The notes under the pieces were generated by a model. The model did no database searches, was not told the origin of the DNA, and saw nothing but the letters and a program-made list of their open reading frames with translations. A program made the position numbers and the translations under genes. Positions 8,481 to 12,500 of a DNA stretch of 12,500 nt are shown one piece after another. This DNA comes from Conus ventricosus. Its lineage: Eukaryota > Mollusca > Gastropoda > Neogastropoda > Conidae. The stretch is from the NCBI GenBank assembly GCA_018398815.1, contig CM031610.1:28845710-28858209 (forward strand). The letters are read 5' to 3'. Positions within the stretch are counted from its first letter, which is position 1. Every line of letters starts with the position of its first letter.

Positions 8481-8522
8481 ATTCATGATAAACTGGGAGT
8501 ACGTTTATATGCTTTGCATCTT

Positions 8523-9309
8523 CTTCTATTTTTTATTTCCGCTAGCAAGTCACTCTATGAATGAAAACAAATTTGATTTCCATTAGGGGCAACACCAGCA
8601 AATACAGACTGAAAGACTTACTCTCCATGCTTTTTATTTGCTTTTTTTTCTCGTTATTGTGCTTGTTATTCACGTAAAGCGGTACGGAAAAATACGAAGT
8701 TTCGATATCATTATCAAGTTTGACATTCCGTGACAGCAGTCATTTCACAAAGTAACTTCTCAATGTCCATCTTCAGTGGAAAATTATCAACAACAACAAC
8801 AACAAACGGGGGAAAAAAAGGGGGGGGGGGGGGGAAACTTGCGGAATAAATCCTGCATTCGCCCTTTGATCCAGGTTCGCGACAAAATTAAATGGATTCG
8901 TCCTGGGCCACATTCCATCCTTCCACTGAGGTTCGTTAAAAAACAACAACAGACGAACAAATAAACAAAGAAACGGTGACGGATGGAACATAAATTCCTA
9001 GGTGGTGATGATAATGATGATAATAATCAAATGTGACACAAGTGATGGAAGATCATAGGGAATGTACGTTCAAGCCGGTTAGACGTACATCAAAGTCGAG
9101 GGGAGTGACAAGAACAAAACAGAACAGTATGATTGGCTTCCATTACAATTCGAAGCTGGTAACACACGAGGAGGGCTGGTTCGTACGGGGAAGAACTACT
9201 GCTTCGGTCGAGTATGCAGGCTTCTGGTTCAACTGTGGGTTTTTTGTTGTTGTTGTTGCAGCTGACTACAGTGCAACCTACTTGAATTTGCACAACTGTG
9301 GACTCTGAC
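8523..9309. other. intron DNA with short repeats
   Basis: No coding segment is seen. It contains (CAA)n at about 8788-8803, an A7-G15 run at 8813-8834, a second CAA tract near 8942, a GAT tract near 9005-9027, an 8-bp inverted repeat ATGTACGT / ACGTACAT (9062-9069, 9083-9090), and (TTG)n at 9246-9259. Confidence 0.6.
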
Positions 9310-9390
9310 CTCTCCGTGCAGCAATGTGTACAGCAGGATGCCGATGGACCAATAGTCTACGGCCTTGTTGTAAAGCACGTTGTGGTGAAT
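9310..9390 (-). CDS. AGC kinase exon: subdomain IX
   Basis: The exon is 81 nt, 27 codons, phase 0 at both ends. Its acceptor is TTGGTTTCAG (G at 9391) and its donor is GAGAG|GTCAGA (GT at 9309-9308). It encodes IHHNVLYNKAVDYWSIG, then ILLYTLLHGE. VDYWSIGILLY is the DxWSxGxxLY signature of subdomain IX, whose aspartate contacts the catalytic loop. The IHH start would follow the APE motif of subdomain VIII at the end of the preceding exon, which is not in the window. YNKAVDYW and GILLY recall PKA and PKG, unlike the GRK flavour of the later exons. The next exon begins VPF, completing the conserved GxxPF. Confidence 0.9.
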
Positions 9391-9527
9391 CTGAAACCAA
9401 CATACACGATTTTTGTTAATGATATTCGAGGAAAAAACAGCACAATTCTTTGAACAATGTCCTAAGATTCACAGTTTATTGTAGATTCTCAATATGTGCG
9501 TGGAAAAGAGGTGGAGCGGGTGGAGGG

Positions 9528-9696
9528 GGAGGGGGGGGGGGGAGGTCAAAGGACTTACATTATGCAACTTTCACTGTTTTATTGTCCTACTATTACTATC
9601 ATTATCAGTACTTACTACTACTATTGTTATTATTGTTATTATTATCTCGCTATCATTGTTGTTATTATTATCATTATCATTATCATCATTCCCCCG
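9528..9696. repeat. G run and TTA/ATC microsatellite
   Basis: A G-rich stretch (about 9521-9545) is followed by a degenerate (TAC)(TTA)(ATC) tract at about 9587-9690. The overlapping low-complexity frames are not genes. Confidence 0.85.
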
Positions 9697-9775
9697 AAGT
9701 CGGAGTGTGGCTGCCCATGTGGCGGGGTAATCAAAAACGGTCACACACGTAATGTTCTCATCCCCAGCTGATGCA
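9697..9775. repeat. interspersed repeat fragment, copy a
   Basis: GGCGGGGTAATCAAAAACGGTCACACACGT (given here in two parts: GGCGGGGTAATC at about 9721-9732, then AAAAACGGTCACACACGT) resembles the sequence at about 10099-10130. From memory this is a common SINE-type motif in marine gastropod genomes. The limits are uncertain. Confidence 0.5.
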
Positions 9776-9841
9776 TTTGTGCCATAGTGTTCAAATACTT
9801 CGGCTGTTCGGATGATGCCTGGAGTCTTTTAGCCAGGGTAC

Positions 9842-10035
9842 GACAACAACAACAACAACAACAACATTATCATCATTATTATCATTAAGACTACTTACGT
9901 AGCGCCTATCCCCGGTTAAAAACCAACCTATTAGCGCTTGAAAATCCACGTTCTCGCCCACACGAGCTGCCAACCTGGGTAGAGCCGACTGAAGAGCTGC
10001 CTGCTGGCGCTGTCTTCAGTCGTTTCCCGTGTGAT
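9842..10035. repeat. CAA/CAT repeat and possible interspersed element
   Basis: (CAA)n at 9842-9866 and an ATC tract at 9868-9889 adjoin TACTTACGTAGCGCCTATCC, which I recall as a frequent repeat motif in molluscan genomes. The segment ends in a nested inverted repeat: CACACG (9959-9964) with CGTGTG (10028-10033), and CGACTGAAGA (9986-9995) with TCTTCAGTCG (10013-10022). Confidence 0.5.
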
Positions 10036-10094
10036 TTAGTCAGTATGAAGCACTCAGCTTTTTGTTTTCCCTCATTCTTGGTGCATGCTATGTG

Positions 10095-10140
10095 TAATGG
10101 CGGGATAAAAAATGGTCATACACACAAAAGTGTCAGAATA
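10095..10140. repeat. interspersed repeat fragment, copy b
   Basis: GGCGGGATAAAAAATGGTCATACACAC is close to the fragment near 9721-9755, with a few substitutions and a short deletion. Confidence 0.5.
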
Positions 10141-10224
10141 ATCAACATGATGATTGTGGACACTAAAAGAAAGAAGAAGATCCATACCAACGGTCAAACT
10201 GGTCTTCTCTTCCGACAGCTGGTT

Positions 10225-10456
10225 ATGGGATTTCAGGTGTGTGAAGGATATAATGCTGCGTCCACACACGGGGCTTCAGTTTACAGTCTCATTCGAAGGA
10301 CTTTTCGGGAAACGGGGTCAGATCCAATGCTAATTCCGAGGGGAAAACCCCCCTACAGGCCTACCGAAATGCCCAGGGACGATTCGAACTCGCAACCCCA
10401 GGATCACCAAGATTACAAAAGTGGTGCTGTACCAGTTGAGCTGTTCCGGCCCCATT
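10225..10456 (-). mobile_element. tRNA-derived SINE, third family
   Basis: On the minus strand CAGCTCAACTGGTACAGC (A-box region, about 10446-10429) and GAGTTCGAATCG (B box, about 10394-10383) give a tRNA-like head. The body, with GAATGAGACTGTAAACTGAA and then CCCCGTGTGTGG (about 10297-10264), resembles a core motif that I recall from widespread marine-invertebrate SINEs. The end near 10225 is approximate. Confidence 0.65.
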
Positions 10457-10548
10457 ATAAAAAAACAACACCGCAGCCACATAAAAGTATTGGTCATTCA
10501 TTATAGTGAGAATACCACAATTTCCTTTGGATATGATTGCAAGAATTC

Positions 10549-10562
10549 ACACACACACACAC

Positions 10563-10603
<41 letters not shown>

Positions 10604-10620
10604 ACACACACACACACACA

Positions 10621-10656
<36 letters not shown>

Positions 10657-10662
10657 GCGCGC
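10549..10662. repeat. CA microsatellite, about 110 bp
   Basis: (CA)n with a few single-base slips (ACAACAC, ATACAC), ending in CGCGCG. Confidence 0.97.
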
Positions 10663-10751
10663 ATCCCAAGACGACGTGTTATTGAATGCTTTTTTCTTTT
10701 TTCAACGATGATTGATGATGATGTGAATGACTGATCTTCCTCTGTGTGGTG

Positions 10752-10809
10752 GCTGGGGTGGGGTGGGGATGGGGGTTGGGGGTGGGGATGGGGGTTGGGG
10801 GTGGGGATG
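10752..10809 (+). repeat. 19-bp G-rich minisatellite
   Basis: Two exact tandem copies of TGGGGATGGGGGTTGGGGG (10764-10782, 10783-10801), a partial third (10802-10808) and related G-rich sequence before them. Many G4-G5 runs make it a strong quadruplex candidate. Confidence 0.93.
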
Positions 10810-10893
10810 TTGGGCTCAGTGTAAACAGTATGCCGTATCCCTTTCTTCTGAAAATACCGTAAAAGGAATTTCTTCTTTTCTTTTCCCCTTTTT

Positions 10894-10924
10894 GTACTCC
10901 TAGTTCTTATAGAACAGGGAGTAC
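10894..10924. other. left-end hairpin of copy 2
   Basis: The same 14-bp stem as in copy 1, with one added change (C to T) that leaves a G-T wobble plus the shared A-A mismatch; the loop is TAT. Confidence 0.85.
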
Positions 10925-11018
10925 TTTACAATGGGAACGAAGAAATGCTGTCTGTGTATGCGTCTGTCCGTCCGTGGTCAAAATGTGTTCCACTCGCTCC
11001 AGACAAAACTACTAGGCC

Positions 11019-11870
11019 GATCTTTCTGAAAATTTGTAGGTATGTTCATTATGGGTCATGGATGATGCTCGATGTTTTATTTTACCGTTATATCCGTTAC
11101 TAACGGCTATAACGGTTTTCGTTCTTTATGAAATATCTCAGAAAGTACTTGGCCGATCCTTCTGAAAATTTGTAGGTATGTTCATTATGGGTCATGGATG
11201 ATGCCCGATGTGTTATTTTTACTGTTATATCCGTTACTAACGGCCTATAACGGCCATAACGTTTTTCTTCTTTATGGAATTTCTCAGAAAGTACTTGGCC
11301 GATCTTTCTGAAAATTTGCAGGTATGTTCTTTATGGGTCACGGATGATGCCCGATGATTTATTTTACCGTTATATCCGTTACTTACGACTATAACGGCCC
11401 ATAACAGTTTTTCTTCTTTATAGAATATCTCAGGAAGTACTTGGCCGATCTTTCTAAAAATTTGTACGTATGCTCATTATGGGTCACAGATGATGCCCGA
11501 TGTTTCATTTGACCGTTATATCTGTTACTAACGGCTATATAGGCCCATAACGGTTTTTATTTTTATGGAATATCTCAGAAAGGGCTTTGCCGATCCTTCT
11601 GAAAATTTGTAGGTATGTTCATTATGGGTCACAGATGATGTCCGATGTTTTATTTTACCGTTATATCCGTTACTAACGGCTGTGACGGCCCATAACGGTT
11701 TTCTTCTTTATGGACAATCTCAGAAAGTACTTGGCCGATCTTTCTGAAAATTTGTAGGTATGTTCATTATGGGTCACAGATGATGGCCTATGTTTACCAG
11801 AATAACCGTTACTAACGGCTCTAAAGGCCCAAAACGAGTTTTCCTCTTCATGGAATATCTCACGCGTATT
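11019..11870 (+). repeat. 146-bp tandem array, copy 2
   Basis: Anchors occur at 11044, 11180, 11326, 11472, 11617 and 11762, giving periods of 136, 146, 146, 145 and 145. The 136 reflects loss of a CCCATAACGG-like block in the first monomer. The last monomer has the same shortened GTTTACCAGAATA variant as copy 1, and the one before it shares the TATGGACAATCTCAG variant with copy 1. Confidence 0.95.
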
Positions 11871-11909
11871 CAAGATAAACTGGGAGTACGTTTATATGCT
11901 TTGCATCTT

Positions 11910-12500
11910 GTTTTTATTGCTCTGTCTTTTAAAAAAAAATTCTCATTTTTTTCCTTGTCCTTTGTTTTCCTGCCTTTGGGGTCCATTTGTCTACCTTTGT
12001 TTTAAATCTTTTATACTATTTTCTCTTGTTGCGTCTAGAACACATTAACGTCTCCTGTGTTGTTGAAATCTGGCGATAGGATACTGTAACAGTTGGAGCG
12101 GGCACATACTGTCCATTCGACAGTGCTATTAGGTATTACGGCGTTTAGTACATTTTTGGCTGCATTCATATGCGCGGGTTTTCTGTTATTTTTAGTCTTT
12201 TTTTGTGGGTAAAATGTAACGCTGAATGGTTGGAACCTTCAGAATGGCCTCGCGTTACTTTCCTTTAGGATGTCAGTGGTTTATCTGCCATGTTATTCAT
12301 TGACGTACATTTTGTAGAGTTATCTTTGTTGTGCGTTTCTCTTTCAGGACAGGACTTTTTTCTCTGTGTGGTAACGACCCTGAAACAGGTCTGTGTGGTC
12401 GGCTGGGCTTTAACAAAACTGAAACTGAAAACTGATCCCCGCCTACCCAATAACTCTACCCCAGCATCGTCAAAAACTGTTCTGTACCGTTTTCCCAGCA
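11910..12500. other. unassigned sequence
   Basis: A T-rich start (11910-12050), then ordinary composition. No exon, repeat or RNA gene recognised. No kinase catalytic-loop (HRD) or DFG codons in a plausible exon are seen on the minus strand here. Confidence 0.4.

Larger units (their letters stand above)
7629..8522. mobile_element. Helentron-like non-autonomous element, copy 1
   Basis: Boundaries come from comparison with the second copy: similarity begins at CTTTTTGTACTCC and ends at TTTGCATCTT. The left end has GTACTCCCAGTT (7634-7645) and the right end its exact complement AACTGGGAGTAC (8491-8502), a 12-bp subterminal inverted repeat about 5 and 20 bases from the edges. A unique left segment with a CCGT run leads into about five monomers of 145-147 bp, then a unique right tail. 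T-rich edges, subterminal rather than terminal inverted repeats, a hairpin and internal tandem repeats are known for Helentron-associated elements (HINEs) and for the pearl-type elements of bivalves. No protein is encoded. It sits in a kinase intron. Confidence 0.75.
10889..11909. mobile_element. Helentron-like non-autonomous element, copy 2
   Basis: Same organisation and orientation as the element at 7629-8522, starting 3260 bp further on. The left end GTACTCCTAGTT (10894-10905) has one C-to-T change from the inverted repeat; the right end AACTGGGAGTAC (11878-11889) is intact. It has six monomers rather than five. The left unique part has a shorter CCGT run. The flanking DNA differs from copy 1, so the two are probably separate insertions or an old duplication rather than a recent segmental copy. 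No protein is encoded; the minus-strand frame shared by both copies just reads the repeat. Confidence 0.75.

Noticed and set aside
8286..8486. Minus-strand 66-codon frame found in nearly identical form at 11673-11873
   Set aside because: It reads the last monomer and tail of the tandem-repeat element; conservation follows from the DNA repeat, and the differences do not look codon-aware.
9690..9715. Codons for Ser-Asp-Phe-Gly on the minus strand, suggesting a kinase DFG exon
   Set aside because: No adjacent kinase sequence and no activation-loop context; it falls inside a repeat fragment next to a microsatellite.
10045..10506. Plus-strand 153-codon frame
   Set aside because: It spans an interspersed repeat fragment and the antisense of a tRNA-derived SINE; nothing protein-like is recognised.
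7290..11909. CRISPR array, because of regularly spaced repeats in the two arrays
   Set aside because: The monomers are contiguous about 146-bp tandem units without unique spacers, in a spliced eukaryotic genome with no cas genes.
12265..12450. Minus-strand 61-codon frame
   Set aside because: No motif, no splice-site logic linking it to the kinase, ordinary chance length.

Overview
This window looks like genomic DNA of a marine invertebrate, most likely a gastropod or other mollusc. It has spliceosomal exons and introns, very long homopolymer and triplet microsatellites, tRNA-headed SINEs, a non-LTR retrotransposon with a restriction-like endonuclease, and a pair of Helentron-like elements with internal tandem repeats. 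There are no bacterial-style operons. The species assignment is inference; no database search was possible.

The one host gene I can support lies on the minus strand. Three short exons (9310-9390, 6452-6559, 4788-4929) have matching splice sites and phases and join without a break. They encode the end of an AGC-family serine/threonine kinase catalytic domain: subdomain IX, the IX-XI linker, the RLG block of subdomain XI, and the start of the C-terminal tail. The introns between them are about 2.75 kb and 1.52 kb. The N-lobe and catalytic-loop exons should lie beyond 12500, since I see none between 9391 and the window end. A possible but weak terminal exon sits at 4075-4163.

Layout by region. 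1-240: nothing recognised. About 241-519: tRNA-derived SINE (minus). About 540-3597: 5'-truncated, multiply frameshifted LINE (minus), in the order pre-RT region, reverse transcriptase with FMDD, linker, CCHC knuckle, PD-E endonuclease, C-terminal helix. 3598-4787: simple repeats and probable last intron or 3' flank. 4788-6559: kinase exons around an intron full of CTA/CTG-type triplets. 6560-9309: intron with GAT, TTC and CAT repeats, a SINE head, a 60-base G run and Helentron-like copy 1. 9310-9390: kinase exon. 9391-12500: upstream intron with more repeats, a third SINE, a long CA array, a G-rich minisatellite and Helentron-like copy 2.

The least ordinary content is the pair of same-orientation elements at about 7629-8522 and 10889-11909. 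Each has a 12-bp subterminal inverted repeat, a left-end hairpin, and an array of about 146-bp monomers that each carry a 31-nt palindrome. The other main point is the kinase, whose repeat-laden introns make its exons easy to miss.
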